From the NCBI RefSeq assembly GCF_022682305.1, contig NZ_CP093528.1, positions 124,001-188,000 on the forward strand: a DNA stretch of 64,000 nucleotides. Direction: 5' to 3'. Position 1 is the first letter of the stretch, and every line of letters starts with the position of its first letter. Origin of the DNA: Shinella zoogloeoides. Its GTDB lineage: Bacteria; Pseudomonadota; Alphaproteobacteria; Rhizobiales; Rhizobiaceae. The notes under the pieces are model-generated. The model saw nothing but the letters and a program-made list of their open reading frames with translations, was not told the origin of the DNA and made no database searches. The position numbers and the translations under genes were made by a program. Of this stretch, positions 44,500-53,626 are shown in pieces.

Positions 44500-44987
44500 T
44501 GATCTCTTCCCGTCGCGCCTTCCTCGCCGCCTCCGCGGCGGCCCTCGCCGCGCTTGCCGCCGGCTGCTCCACCACGCGCCCGCCGGCGCCTTCCGCCGGC
44601 AAGGGCAGCGACCAGACGGCCGCATCCCTCGGCCTCGTCAACAAGCTGAGGGCCGGGCGCGGACTGCCGGCGCTGACGATGGACAAGGCGGCGCAGCGCG
44701 CGGCGATGGACCAGGCGAGCCGCATGGCGGCGGCCGGCAAGATGGAGCACAATATCGGCCTCGGCGCGAATTTCGGCAAACGCATGAAGGGCATGGAGGT
44801 CGTCCTGCCGGCGGCCGAGAACATTGCGGCGGGGCAGGACAGCGCGACCGAGGCCTTCGATGCGTGGTATCGCTCGCCGAAGCATCTCGCCAACATGCTC
44901 GGCAATTATCGCGGCCTCGGTGTCGCGGCGGTTTCGAACCCGGCCTCGGGCGGCCGGCGCTACTGGGCGATGGTGCTTTCGAACTGA
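44499..44987 (+). CDS. CAP/SCP-domain lipoprotein
   Basis: 162 aa. The lipobox AALAAGC places the lipidated Cys at about 23 after a hydrophobic signal that begins SSRRAFLAAS. The CAP domain follows: VNKLRAGRGLPALTMDKAAQRAA, MEHNIGLGANFGKR, ENIAAGQDSATEAFDAWYRSPKHLANMLG and a GLGVAAV strand. CAP proteins in bacteria are extracytoplasmic; their roles include wall and lipid binding. The GWW-type Tyr-Trp strand RYWAMVLSN ends the fold. Confidence 0.88.
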   Translation: MISSRRAFLAASAAALAALAAGCSTTRPPAPSAGKGSDQTAASLGLVNKLRAGRGLPALTMDKAAQRAAMDQASRMAAAGKMEHNIGLGANFGKRMKGMEVVLPAAENIAAGQDSATEAFDAWYRSPKHLANMLGNYRGLGVAAVSNPASGGRRYWAMVLSN

Positions 44988-45017
44988 ACGGCTGAAGGGG
45001 AACCCGGGGGAGGGGCC

Positions 45018-46379
45018 ATGAGCGCGGCGACGATAGAAGGGAACGACGGGGCAGGTCCTTTCGAAGTGACGCACCGGCTCGTGCTGTCCATCGCCATTCC
45101 CATGACGCTCGGCTTCCTGACGACGCCGCTGCTCGGCCTGACCGATACGGCGGTGGCCGGGCGGCTCGGCTCGGCCGATGCGCTGGCGGGGCTTGCCGTG
45201 GGCGCGGTGATCTTCGATCTCCTGCTGGGCAGCTTCAATTTCCTGCGCGCCTCCACCACCGGCCTCGTCGCACAGGCCTATGGGCGTGGCGACCGGCGCG
45301 AGGAGCAGGCCGTCTGCTGGCGCTCGCTCACGATCGCGCTTTGCGCGGGACTGATAATCGCGCTCCTCTCGCCATTGCTGCTCTCCGCCGGGCTTTTCCT
45401 GATGGCGCCGTCGCCGGCAGTTGCGGAGGTGACCTCGACCTATTTCATGATCCGCGTGCTGTCCGCTCCGATGGCGCTCGCCAACTACACGCTGCTCGGC
45501 TTCGTGCTCGGGCGCGGGCAGGGTATGACGGGGCTGCTGCTGCAGGCCATCATCAACGGCATCAACATCGTGCTGTCGATCGGCCTCGGCCTTGGATTGG
45601 GCTGGGGGATCGCCGGCATCGCCTGGGGCACCTTCGCCGGCGAGACGGTCGGCCTGCTGGCAGGCTTCCTCATCGTCGTGTCGCGCTTCGATCGCGCCCA
45701 TCGGCCGACGCGCGTGGAAATCTTTGCGCGCGAGCGCATGCGGGCGCTCTTTTCGCTGAACCGGGACATCATGATCCGCACCTTCGTGCTGATCGGCTCC
45801 TTCGCCATCATGACGCGCATCGGCTCGTCGATGGGGCCGCTCGTTCTGGCTGCCAATGCGGTGCTGATGAACCTCTTCCTTGTCGCCGGCTACTATCTCG
45901 ACGGTCTTGCCAATGCCGCCGAGCAGCTCGTCGGCCGCGCCTTCGGTGCCGGTTTCCGCCCCGCCTTCGACCGGGCGGTGAAGCTGACCGTGATCTGGTC
46001 CTTCGGCCTCGGCGCGGCAACGACGGTGCTCCTGCTCCTTTTCGGAACGGATGTGATCGCCCTGCTGACGACGACGGAGAGCGTACGGGTCGAGGCGGCG
46101 AAATATCTGCCCTGGGCGGCGCTAACGGCGATCAGCGGGGCACTCGCCTTCCAGATGGACGGTGTGTTCATCGGCGCGACCTGGTCTTCGGCCATGCGCA
46201 ACATGATGCTGGCGGCCTTCGTGGGCTATATCGCGGCGCTCGCCCTCTTCGTGCCGCTCCTCGGCAATCACGGGCTGTGGCTCGCGCTGAATCTGTTCCT
46301 GGTGTTTCGGGGGATATTCTTTGCGCTACGCCTGCCGGCGCTGGCGGACCGGCAGTTTTCCGGGGCGGGCCGGAGCTGA
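45018..46379 (+). CDS. MATE-family efflux transporter
   Basis: 453 aa with twelve helices in two MatE halves. DTAVAGRLGSADALAGLAVG in the first half and EQLVGRAFGAGFRPAFDRAVK in the second are hallmarks of DinF-type MATE proteins, which export organic cations or toxic compounds in exchange for H+ or Na+. The ATG follows GGGGGAGGGGCC. Substrate unknown. Confidence 0.92.
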   Translation: MSAATIEGNDGAGPFEVTHRLVLSIAIPMTLGFLTTPLLGLTDTAVAGRLGSADALAGLAVGAVIFDLLLGSFNFLRASTTGLVAQAYGRGDRREEQAVCWRSLTIALCAGLIIALLSPLLLSAGLFLMAPSPAVAEVTSTYFMIRVLSAPMALANYTLLGFVLGRGQGMTGLLLQAIINGINIVLSIGLGLGLGWGIAGIAWGTFAGETVGLLAGFLIVVSRFDRAHRPTRVEIFARERMRALFSLNRDIMIRTFVLIGSFAIMTRIGSSMGPLVLAANAVLMNLFLVAGYYLDGLANAAEQLVGRAFGAGFRPAFDRAVKLTVIWSFGLGAATTVLLLLFGTDVIALLTTTESVRVEAAKYLPWAALTAISGALAFQMDGVFIGATWSSAMRNMMLAAFVGYIAALALFVPLLGNHGLWLALNLFLVFRGIFFALRLPALADRQFSGAGRS

Positions 46380-46406
46380 TCTCCGGCCCTTCGCTGCCGA
46401 GCCAAT

Positions 46407-46610
46407 TCAGGCCGGCTGTGCGCGGCGGAGGATCGTGAGGCCGAGAAGATCGAGCGGTCCCGTTTCCGACCGGTTCGGCCTTTCATCGTCCTCCGCGTCG
46501 ATTTCGGCCCTCGCGCGCAGCCAATGCGAATATTCGCGCCCTTCCGGACGGCCTTCCTCTTCCCAGATTTCGTGAGCCCGTTTGCGGATTCGTTCGTTGC
46601 GATCGTCCAT
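46407..46610 (-). CDS. DUF2934-domain protein
   Basis: 67 aa. The N-terminal half is the short DUF2934 motif (RIRKRAHEIWEEEGRPEGREYSHW in pieces: charged helix, Gly-Arg-Pro-Glu-Gly, Trp). Common in rhizobia and often several per genome. Function unknown. The start follows a run of GGGACGATACG. Confidence 0.75.
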   Translation of the reverse strand: MDDRNERIRKRAHEIWEEEGRPEGREYSHWLRARAEIDAEDDERPNRSETGPLDLLGLTILRRAQPA

Positions 46611-46747
46611 CGTATCGTCCCTTCCTGGCCTTTTCGGCCGTTCGGGCGGGATCGGTGCAGGCTACCGTCGATGCGAATCGGCTTCTGCCGAACACTCCAC
46701 CCGCAAGGGAGTAACCCTGGCAGGCGCGTTTGGTTCCCGTGTGGCGA

Positions 46748-47833
46748 TCAGAGGGCGCGGTCCGCCCAATGGGCGGTGCGGGTGCCGCGCAGCGCGGAAA
46801 TCGAGGCGACCTGCTCGCGATCGCAAAGCCGCGAGAGGCCGTTCACGATCTCGCCGGGCAGCGTCGGCCCGGCATAGACCATGCAGGAATAGAGCTGCAC
46901 GAGGTTCGCTCCGGCGCGAATCTTTTCCGCCGCCGTCTCCGCCGAGGAGACGCCGCCGACGCCGATGATCGGCAGGTCGGCGCCGACACGCCGGCGCATC
47001 TTGGCAAGCACGATGGTCGATTTTTCGAAGAGCGGCTTGCCGGAAAGGCCGCCGGCCTCGCCGGCATGGCGGGTATCGCGAAGGCCTTCGCGCGACAGCG
47101 TCGTATTGGAGACGATGAGGCCGTCGAGCGGATGGGCGAGCACCACTTCGGCGATATCGTCGAGGCCCTCTTCCGTGAGGTCGGGTGCGATCTTCAGGAA
47201 GACGGGAACCGGGCGGCCGCTGCGGGCCTGTTCCTCGGCGCGGGCGGCAAGCACGGCGGACAGCAGCGCATGAAGGCTTTCCTTCGCCTGAAGGTCGCGC
47301 AGGCCCGGCGTGTTGGGCGAGGAGATGTTGGCGGTGAAATAGCGGGCGACGTCGTAGAAGGTGCGGATGCCGGCCACATAATCCGCGATGCGGTCCTCGC
47401 TGTCCTTGTTGGCGCCGATATTGACGCCGATCAGCGCGTCGCGCCGGCAGGTCTTCAGGCGCTCTAGGGCGGCGGCGTGGCCGGCATTGTTGAAGCCGAG
47501 TCGGTTGATGACGGCATCGTCCTGCGTCAGGCGGAAGATGCGCGGCTTCGGGTTGCCGTCCTGCGGGCGCGGCGTGACGGTGCCGATTTCCGTGAAGCCG
47601 AAGCCGAGGCGCAGCAGCGCTTCCGGCACCTCCGCGTTCTTGTCATAGCCGGCGGCCATGCCGAGCGGATTGGGGAAGGCGATGCCGGCGACGGTCTGGG
47701 CCAGACGCGGGTCGGCCTTGGCCGGGCAGGCGGGCACGACGCCGGCCTTCAGCGCGGCGATGGAAAGGCCGTGGGCGGTCTCGGGATCGAAGAGGAAGAG
47801 GCCCTTGCGGCCGAGGCTCGAGAGGAAGGACAT
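46748..47833 (-). CDS. pyrD: class 2 dihydroorotate dehydrogenase
   Basis: 361-aa membrane-associated quinone-linked enzyme of pyrimidine synthesis (dihydroorotate to orotate). The N-terminal helix region (GLFLFDPETAHGLSIAAL) marks class 2. Other motifs: GMAAGYDKNAE, INRLGFNNAG, NISSPNTPGLR with the catalytic Ser (about 171), LKIAPDL and GVGGVSSAETAAEKI for FMN binding. It shares one base with the stop of the upstream DUF952 gene, so they are coupled. Confidence 0.95.
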   Translation of the reverse strand: MSFLSSLGRKGLFLFDPETAHGLSIAALKAGVVPACPAKADPRLAQTVAGIAFPNPLGMAAGYDKNAEVPEALLRLGFGFTEIGTVTPRPQDGNPKPRIFRLTQDDAVINRLGFNNAGHAAALERLKTCRRDALIGVNIGANKDSEDRIADYVAGIRTFYDVARYFTANISSPNTPGLRDLQAKESLHALLSAVLAARAEEQARSGRPVPVFLKIAPDLTEEGLDDIAEVVLAHPLDGLIVSNTTLSREGLRDTRHAGEAGGLSGKPLFEKSTIVLAKMRRRVGADLPIIGVGGVSSAETAAEKIRAGANLVQLYSCMVYAGPTLPGEIVNGLSRLCDREQVASISALRGTRTAHWADRAL

Positions 47834-48180
47834 CAGAAGGACATCTCCGGAAACTGGTGGGCGCCATCGGGGCCGAGCGGCAGGGGCTTTTCCCAGAGGA
47901 CGGCGGAAAGCGGCAGGTCGGCATAAAGATGCGGGAAGAGATCGCCGCCGCGCGAAGGCTCGAAGAGAAGCTTTTCGCCGAGTGCATCGCTATTGATGGC
48001 GACGAGAAGGAGGTCGCCCTGGCCGGCGAAATGGCGGGCGGCGGTCTCCTTTGCCTGGGTCGCGGTGGAGAAATGGATATAGCCGTCCGCAAGGTCGATG
48101 GCGGCGCCCTTGAAAATCCCGGCGTCCTTCGCATTTTGCCACAGACTTGCCGGAACGATCTTGTAGATTGTTTTGGCCAT
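47833..48180 (-). CDS. DUF952-family protein
   Basis: 115 aa. TIYKIVPASLWQNAKDAGIFKGAAIDLADGYIHFSTA (shown in part) and FPHLYADLPLSAVL are diagnostic for DUF952, a small ART-fold-like family. It often lies just upstream of pyrD in rhizobia, as here. Enzymatic role not established. The start was taken at the ATG at 48180, before which the frame has poor codon use. Confidence 0.88.
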   Translation of the reverse strand: MAKTIYKIVPASLWQNAKDAGIFKGAAIDLADGYIHFSTATQAKETAARHFAGQGDLLLVAINSDALGEKLLFEPSRGGDLFPHLYADLPLSAVLWEKPLPLGPDGAHQFPEMSF

Positions 48181-48288
48181 CTCGTCCGTTTCTCCATCGG
48201 CTGCCGCGTCTACCGGTAGCGCTTGCCGCAAAGAACGGCGAATGTCCACCGGCGACAGGCCCGGAAACCGGCTCTTGGAGGATTTTGC

Positions 48289-48714
48289 ATGCGAATCTCT
48301 GTTCTGCCCCTGACCTTCGCCGCCGCGCTGCTTGCAGGCTCCGCCCATGCCGAGGGCGAGGGGCGCTACCGCATGGAGAAGACGGAGACCGGCTTCGTTC
48401 GGCTTGACACTGCCTCGGGCGATGTTTCGCTATGCCGCGAGCAGGACGGGCAGATCGTCTGCCGCATGGCGGCGGACGAGCGCGCGGCCTTCGAAAAGGA
48501 GCTGGAGCTGCTCACCAAACGCGTCGAGGCGCTCGAAAAGGGCGGTGCAACCAGCCTGACGGACGCAAAACCCTCACTACCGTCGGATGAAGAGATTGAC
48601 CGGACGATGAGCATCATGGAAAAGATGATGCAAAGGTTCATGGGCATCGTGAAGAACCTCGAGGACGGCGAGGAGGAAGCCGTCCCCGGGAAAGCGGCGC
48701 CGCAGAAGACCTGA
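48289..48714 (+). CDS. secreted protein with coiled coil, unknown
   Basis: 141 aa. Signal peptide (LPLTFAAALLAGSAHA-E), a short strand region with two Cys (VSLCREQDGQIVCRMA) that could pair, then a helical coiled coil (FEKELELLTKRVEALEKGG) and an acidic end. Good ribosome site TTGGAGGATTTTGC. No named family; similar small periplasmic proteins are common in Rhizobiaceae. Confidence 0.7.
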   Translation: MRISVLPLTFAAALLAGSAHAEGEGRYRMEKTETGFVRLDTASGDVSLCREQDGQIVCRMAADERAAFEKELELLTKRVEALEKGGATSLTDAKPSLPSDEEIDRTMSIMEKMMQRFMGIVKNLEDGEEEAVPGKAAPQKT

Positions 48715-48780
48715 CGGGCTTTCCTGCGCCGGCCGGGCCGTGCTGCGTCCGTCACGGGGTCTACTCTTGGGAGGGAGCGC

Positions 48781-49434
48781 ATGGCATCGGCACTCACCAT
48801 CATCATCGCGGATGACCACCCGCTGTTCCGCGGCGCGCTGAAACAGGCGCTCACCGGAATGGCGGGCAATCCCGATATCGTCGAGGCGGGCGATTTCGAG
48901 GCGGCGCGCAAGGCGGCCACGGACCATCCGAATGCCGATCTCCTGCTGCTCGACCTTGCCATGCCCGGTGTCAGCGGCCTTTCCGGCCTGATCTCGCTGC
49001 GCGCGGAATTCCAGAGCCTTCCCGTCGTCATCGTCTCGGCCAGCGATGATCCGGCCACCATCCGCCGCGCGCTCGATCTCGGCGCCTCCGGCTTCATCTC
49101 CAAGTCCGCCTCCATCGAGGATATCCGCGAGGGCATCGGCTCGGTGCTGGAGGGCAATATCTATACGCCGGGCGGCTATGTACGCGGGCCGGAGCAGGAC
49201 AGCGAAGTGGCGGACCTCATCGCCCGGCTGCGTACGCTCACCCCGCAGCAGTCACGTGTCCTCGCCATGCTGGCCGAGGGCCTGCTGAACAAGCAGATCG
49301 CCTACGAACTCGGCGTCTCCGAGGCGACCATCAAGGCCCATGTCTCGGCGATCCTGCTGAAGCTCAATGTCGACAGCCGCACCCAGGCGGTCATCCAGCT
49401 CGGCAAGATCGGGGCGGCGCAGGCGGCTGCCTGA
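48781..49434 (+). CDS. LuxR/NarL-family response regulator
   Basis: 217 aa. Receiver 1-120: IIIADDHPLFRGAL, phospho-Asp in LLLLDLAMPGVSG (about 60) and Lys in FISKSASIED. C-terminal LuxR HTH about 155-210: LTPQQSRVLAMLAEGLLNKQIAYELGVSEATIKAHVSAI (in parts). ATG follows GGGAGGGAGCGC. It converges on the hybrid kinase gene at 49444 and is its probable partner, as in related NahK/ErcS-type systems. Confidence 0.92.
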   Translation: MASALTIIIADDHPLFRGALKQALTGMAGNPDIVEAGDFEAARKAATDHPNADLLLLDLAMPGVSGLSGLISLRAEFQSLPVVIVSASDDPATIRRALDLGASGFISKSASIEDIREGIGSVLEGNIYTPGGYVRGPEQDSEVADLIARLRTLTPQQSRVLAMLAEGLLNKQIAYELGVSEATIKAHVSAILLKLNVDSRTQAVIQLGKIGAAQAAA

Positions 49435-49443
49435 ACCGGAAGC

Positions 49444-52400
49444 CTACTCCGCCGCCTCTCGCTGCAACGCCGAAAACTGCGTCAGCCATGCCCGCATGGA
49501 AGCGGGGCGCACTGGCTTGTTCTGCACGAGGATATTGTCCCGCTCGGCCTCGGCCCGAACGTCCGGCGTGCGGTCGGCGGTGACGAGGAGGGCGGGCACC
49601 TCGCGGCCGAGCGCCGCCCGTAGCTTGCCGATGGCGGAAATGCCGGTGCCGTCGTCGAGATGGTAGTCGGCGATGACGGCATCGATGATGGGGGGATCGG
49701 CGGCAACCAGCGTCTCGACCGCCCCGACGGAATCCGCCAGCGTCACCGTGCAGCCCCAGCCGGACAGCAGCAGCCGCATGCCGTCGAGAATCTTCGGCTC
49801 GTTGTCGATGCAGAGCACACGCAGTCCCTTCAGCGGCTCGTCGCTGGCCGGCACCGCGGCGGGCTTGTCGGCGACGTGGCGGCTGGCGGCGGTATCGACG
49901 GGCACGCGCACCTTGAAGCTGGTGCCGCGGCCCGGCGTCGATTGCAGCTCGACGGGATGGGAGAGCACGCGCGAGATGCGGTCGACGATGGACAGGCCAA
50001 GCCCGAGGCCGGGCGCGGTGCGTGCACCCTCGTCGAGCCGGGCGAATTCCTTGAAGACGGTGCGGAATTTCGAGGCGGGGATGCCGATGCCGGAATCGAG
50101 CACCTCGATGGTCGCCTGTCCGCCCCTGCGGCGCACGCCCACCAGGACCCCGCCGGAATTGGTGTATTTGATCGCGTTCGACACGAGGTTCTGCACGACG
50201 CGGCGCAGGAGGTTCGGGTCTGTGCGGATGGCGAGCGAGGAGGGGAGCACGGTGAATTTCAGGTTCTTCGCCCGCGCCATCGGGGCGAAATCGGTCTCGA
50301 TGCGCTTCAGGAGATCCTTCAGCGGCACCGTCTGCACGCGCGGTTTCATCGCGCCCGTATCGAGGCGGGAAATGTCGAGCACGGCGCCGAGGATGGCCTC
50401 CACCGATTCCAGCGAGGAATCGATATTGTGGATCATCTCGCGGTTCTCCGTCTCGCCCAGCCGCTCGACGAGCGAGGAGGAGTAGAGCCGCGCGGCGTTG
50501 AGCGGCTGGAGGATGTCGTGGCCGGCGGCGGCGAAGAAGCGCGTCTTGCTGATATTGGCCTCTTCCGCGGCGGCGCGCGCCTCGGCAAGCTCGGTATTGA
50601 CGCGGGTCAGTTCCACGGTGCGCTCGGCGACGCGCTGCTCCAGCGTCTCGTTGACCTGCTTGAGGGCGCGGTCGGAGGCGACGCGGTCGGTGATGTCGGT
50701 ATAGGTGGAGACGAAGCCCTTTTCCGGCATGGCATTGGTGCGGATTTCGATGATGCGCGCGCCGCCGGACAGTACCAGCGCGAAGGGTTCGTCGAAGGTC
50801 ATCGTGCGGGTGATCGCCGCCGCGCGGTCCGCCTCGGCGATGTCGCCGCGCTCGACAAGGATGTCCACGATATCGGCGAGCGGGAAACCGACCTGGCCGA
50901 CATATTCCGGCAGGTCGAGAAGCTGGCGGAAGCGGCGGTTCCAGACCGTGAGGTTGCCTTCGCTGTCGAAGACGGCGATGCCCTGGTCCATCTGGCCGAG
51001 CGCGGTCTGCAGCATGTCCTGATTGTATTGCAGCGCCTCGCTTGCCTGGTCGAGCAGCCAGTCCGTGTCCGTCGGCGTGTCGTCGATGCGCTGGAGCACG
51101 AGGGAAAGCACGAGGCGGGCGGAGGAGGAGCCGATGGCGCTGCCGAGAAGCTGTTCGGAGAAATGCACGATGGCGGCGTCGGCCGGCGCGTTGTCCTCCA
51201 GCCAGCGGCCGGCCTGCCGCTCGTAGGTGTGGAAGGACCGCTGCATGCGCTCCTCGCCGAGATATTTGGCGATGGTGGACTTGAGGTCCTTGACCGTCAC
51301 CTTCGTGCGCCGGCCCCGGAAGGCCCGCTCGAGGCGCGGCTTGGAGCGGATGAAGGTGCCGGCCTGCAGGCGCTCCAGCGAGGTCGGGTTGCGGGTGAGC
51401 GAGCCGACGACATAGGCGCCGACATTGACCATCATGGCGATGAGGGTCGCGTTGACCAGCGGATCGGCCGCTTCGCCCGTGAAGACGGTCGAGCCGGGGA
51501 AGAGGAAGCCGAGCACGGTTTCGGCGACGAAGGCGTTGTCCGCGACCCCGATGCTCGGCAGGAAGAGCAGGTAGGCCCACACGACGAGGCCGGAAATCAT
51601 GCCGGCCATGGCGCCGCGTGCATTGGCGCTGCGCCAGAACAGGCCGCCAAGCAGGGCCGGCGCGACCTGCGCCGCCGCCGCGAAGGCGAGCAGGCCCATG
51701 GAGGCGAGGCCCGCATTGGCGGTCGCGGCACGATAATAGGCATAGCCGAGCAGCAGGACGAAGAAGATCGCGAGCCGCCGGATGCGCAGCAGCATGCGCG
51801 ACAGGTCCTCCTGCTGCTCGACGCCGCCGATGAGGTTGCGCCGGAGCACGACCGGGATGACGATGTCGTTCGACACCATGATCGACAGCGCCACCGAGGC
51901 GACGATGACCATGGCGGTTGCGGCGGAGAAGCCGCCGATGAAGGCGACGAGCGTCAGGATCGGCTGGTCGAGCGCGAAGGGCAGGGTCAGCACGTAGAGG
52001 TCGCCGTCGCCCTGGCCGTTGAAGGTCATCACGCCGCCGATGGCGACGGGCAGCACGAAGAGGTTGATGGCGATGAGATAGAGCGGGAAGAGGAAGCCCG
52101 CCGTGCGCAATTCACCGGCCGTGCGGTTCTCCACGACCGTGACGTGGAACTGGCGCGGCAGCATGACGATGGCGAAAGCGGAGAGCACGATGAGCAGGAT
52201 CCAGCGCGCAACCGGCGTCTCGTAGCTTAGCGACTGCATGACGCGCTCGTTCTCCGCGGCGCGCCGCCAGAGGTCGCCCGGGCCGTCGAACATGAAGTAG
52301 ACGACATAGAGGCCGACCGAGGCGATGGCGACCAGCTTGACCAGCGATTCCATCGAGATCGCGAGGATCAGGCCATCCTGGTGCTCGGTCGCGTCCGTGT

Positions 52401-52944
52401 GGCGCGTGCCGAAGACGGTGGCGAAGCAGGCGAGGAAGAGCGTCACGACCAGAGGCAGGTCAACGAGGCCGCCCGAGGCGGCGATGCCGAAGCCGGTCGT
52501 ATCCACCATGGCGGCGACGGAGCTGGAGACGGCTTTCAGTTGCAGCGCGATATAGGGAATGTAGCCGATCAGCGAGATGAGCGCGACGACGGCGGCGATG
52601 CCCGGATTCTTGCCGTAACGGGCGGCGACGAAGTCGGCGATGGAGGTGAGGCGCTCGGACTTCGCCAGCGTCACGATGCGGCGAATGAGCGGCATGCCGA
52701 GCGTGAACATCAGGATCGGGCCGATATAGATGCCGATGAATTCCAGCCCGTGGGTGGTGGCAAGGCCGACGCCGCCGAAATAGGTCCAGGAGGTGCAGTA
52801 GATGGCAAGGCTCAGCGCGTAGACAAGCGGCCGGCCTTTCGACGTGTGGCCGGAGCGCCGCGCCTTGCGGTCGCCGTAGCTGGCGACCGCGAAGAGCAGC
52901 AGCAGATAGGCGAGCGCCAGGGCGAATATCAGCGAGCCCGGCAT
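49444..52944 (-). CDS. sodium-symporter-fused hybrid histidine kinase
   Basis: 1166 aa from the ATG at 52944. Residues about 1-490 are a sodium:solute symporter-like membrane domain (about 13 helices; YALSLAIYCTSWTYFGGVG is typical). A PAS domain lies at about 650-760 (MDQGIAVFDSEGNLTVWNRRF), then a coiled coil. HisKA follows with the His in AAGHDILQPLNAARL (about 808), then HATPase (NLVSNAIKYTNSGG; DSGIGIPASKF). A C-terminal receiver spans about 1040-1160 with its Asp in DAVIADYHLDDGTG. In this family the transporter part may sense or import a ligand. It faces the LuxR-type regulator only nine bases away. Confidence 0.92.
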   Translation of the reverse strand: MPGSLIFALALAYLLLLFAVASYGDRKARRSGHTSKGRPLVYALSLAIYCTSWTYFGGVGLATTHGLEFIGIYIGPILMFTLGMPLIRRIVTLAKSERLTSIADFVAARYGKNPGIAAVVALISLIGYIPYIALQLKAVSSSVAAMVDTTGFGIAASGGLVDLPLVVTLFLACFATVFGTRHTDATEHQDGLILAISMESLVKLVAIASVGLYVVYFMFDGPGDLWRRAAENERVMQSLSYETPVARWILLIVLSAFAIVMLPRQFHVTVVENRTAGELRTAGFLFPLYLIAINLFVLPVAIGGVMTFNGQGDGDLYVLTLPFALDQPILTLVAFIGGFSAATAMVIVASVALSIMVSNDIVIPVVLRRNLIGGVEQQEDLSRMLLRIRRLAIFFVLLLGYAYYRAATANAGLASMGLLAFAAAAQVAPALLGGLFWRSANARGAMAGMISGLVVWAYLLFLPSIGVADNAFVAETVLGFLFPGSTVFTGEAADPLVNATLIAMMVNVGAYVVGSLTRNPTSLERLQAGTFIRSKPRLERAFRGRRTKVTVKDLKSTIAKYLGEERMQRSFHTYERQAGRWLEDNAPADAAIVHFSEQLLGSAIGSSSARLVLSLVLQRIDDTPTDTDWLLDQASEALQYNQDMLQTALGQMDQGIAVFDSEGNLTVWNRRFRQLLDLPEYVGQVGFPLADIVDILVERGDIAEADRAAAITRTMTFDEPFALVLSGGARIIEIRTNAMPEKGFVSTYTDITDRVASDRALKQVNETLEQRVAERTVELTRVNTELAEARAAAEEANISKTRFFAAAGHDILQPLNAARLYSSSLVERLGETENREMIHNIDSSLESVEAILGAVLDISRLDTGAMKPRVQTVPLKDLLKRIETDFAPMARAKNLKFTVLPSSLAIRTDPNLLRRVVQNLVSNAIKYTNSGGVLVGVRRRGGQATIEVLDSGIGIPASKFRTVFKEFARLDEGARTAPGLGLGLSIVDRISRVLSHPVELQSTPGRGTSFKVRVPVDTAASRHVADKPAAVPASDEPLKGLRVLCIDNEPKILDGMRLLLSGWGCTVTLADSVGAVETLVAADPPIIDAVIADYHLDDGTGISAIGKLRAALGREVPALLVTADRTPDVRAEAERDNILVQNKPVRPASMRAWLTQFSALQREAAE

Positions 52945-53128
52945 GCATCCTCCCGCAATCCTTCGGCCTTCTTGTGAGAGAATAGGCCAAAGCGGGGGCG
53001 AAGGAAATTGCGCCGAAGGTCTGAGGGAGATGCTCGTCGTAGAAACGATTAAATATTGATGGATCGCAGTTTCCCGGGCGCGCAAACTGCACTAGGTTGC
53101 TTTTGCGTCGCAGCAACAGGAGACCCAT

Positions 53129-53569
53129 ATGCTCAACGAGTTCAAGGCGTTTATCGCCCGCGGCAATGTCATGGACCTTGCCGTCGGCGTCATCATCGGT
53201 GCAGCCTTCAACAGGATCGTCGAATCCGTCGTCAACGACCTCGTCATGCCCATCATCGGCGCCCTGACCGGCGGTGGCTTCGATTTTTCCAACTATTTCA
53301 TTGCGCTGTCGGGCAATGTGACGGCCAGCTCGCTTGCCGCCGCCCGCGAGCAGGGCGCCGTCTTCGCCTATGGCAGCTTCATCACCGCCCTCATCAACTT
53401 CCTCATCCTCGCCTGGATCATCTTCCTGATGGTCAAGGGCGTGAACCGCATGCGCGCCTCGCTGGAGAAGGAAAAGGCAGCCGGTGCCGCCGAACCCGCG
53501 ACGCCGCCGGAAGACGTGCAGCTCCTCACGGAAATCCGCGACCTGCTCAAGAGCCGTCCGGCCGTTTGA
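53129..53569 (+). CDS. mscL: large-conductance mechanosensitive channel
   Basis: 146-aa MscL, which opens under membrane tension to release solutes during osmotic downshock. The N-terminal helix and TM1 ([31 protein letters not shown], shown in parts) and the Gly-rich gate are conserved; TM2 is [22 protein letters not shown]-terminal helix bundle ends it. Ribosome site CAGGAGACC. Followed by a bidirectional terminator. Confidence 0.97.
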   Translation: MLNEFKAFIARGNVMDLAVGVIIGAAFNRIVESVVNDLVMPIIGALTGGGFDFSNYFIALSGNVTASSLAAAREQGAVFAYGSFITALINFLILAWIIFLMVKGVNRMRASLEKEKAAGAAEPATPPEDVQLLTEIRDLLKSRPAV

Positions 53570-53592
53570 GCCTTTCAGCGCCTCGCTCAAGG

Positions 53593-53619
53593 AAAAGGCC
53601 CGGGAAACCGGGCCTTTTT
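53593..53619. terminator. bidirectional terminator
   Basis: GGCCCGG-GAAA-CCGGGCC with A-run on the left and T-run on the right. It can end both mscL and the convergent arginine operon. Confidence 0.88.
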
Positions 53620-53626
53620 CCATGCA

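Noticed and set aside
49660..52230. 856-residue plus-strand frame opposite the hybrid kinase
   Set aside because: Low-complexity His/Asp/Gly/Arg-rich translation antisense to well conserved kinase domains.
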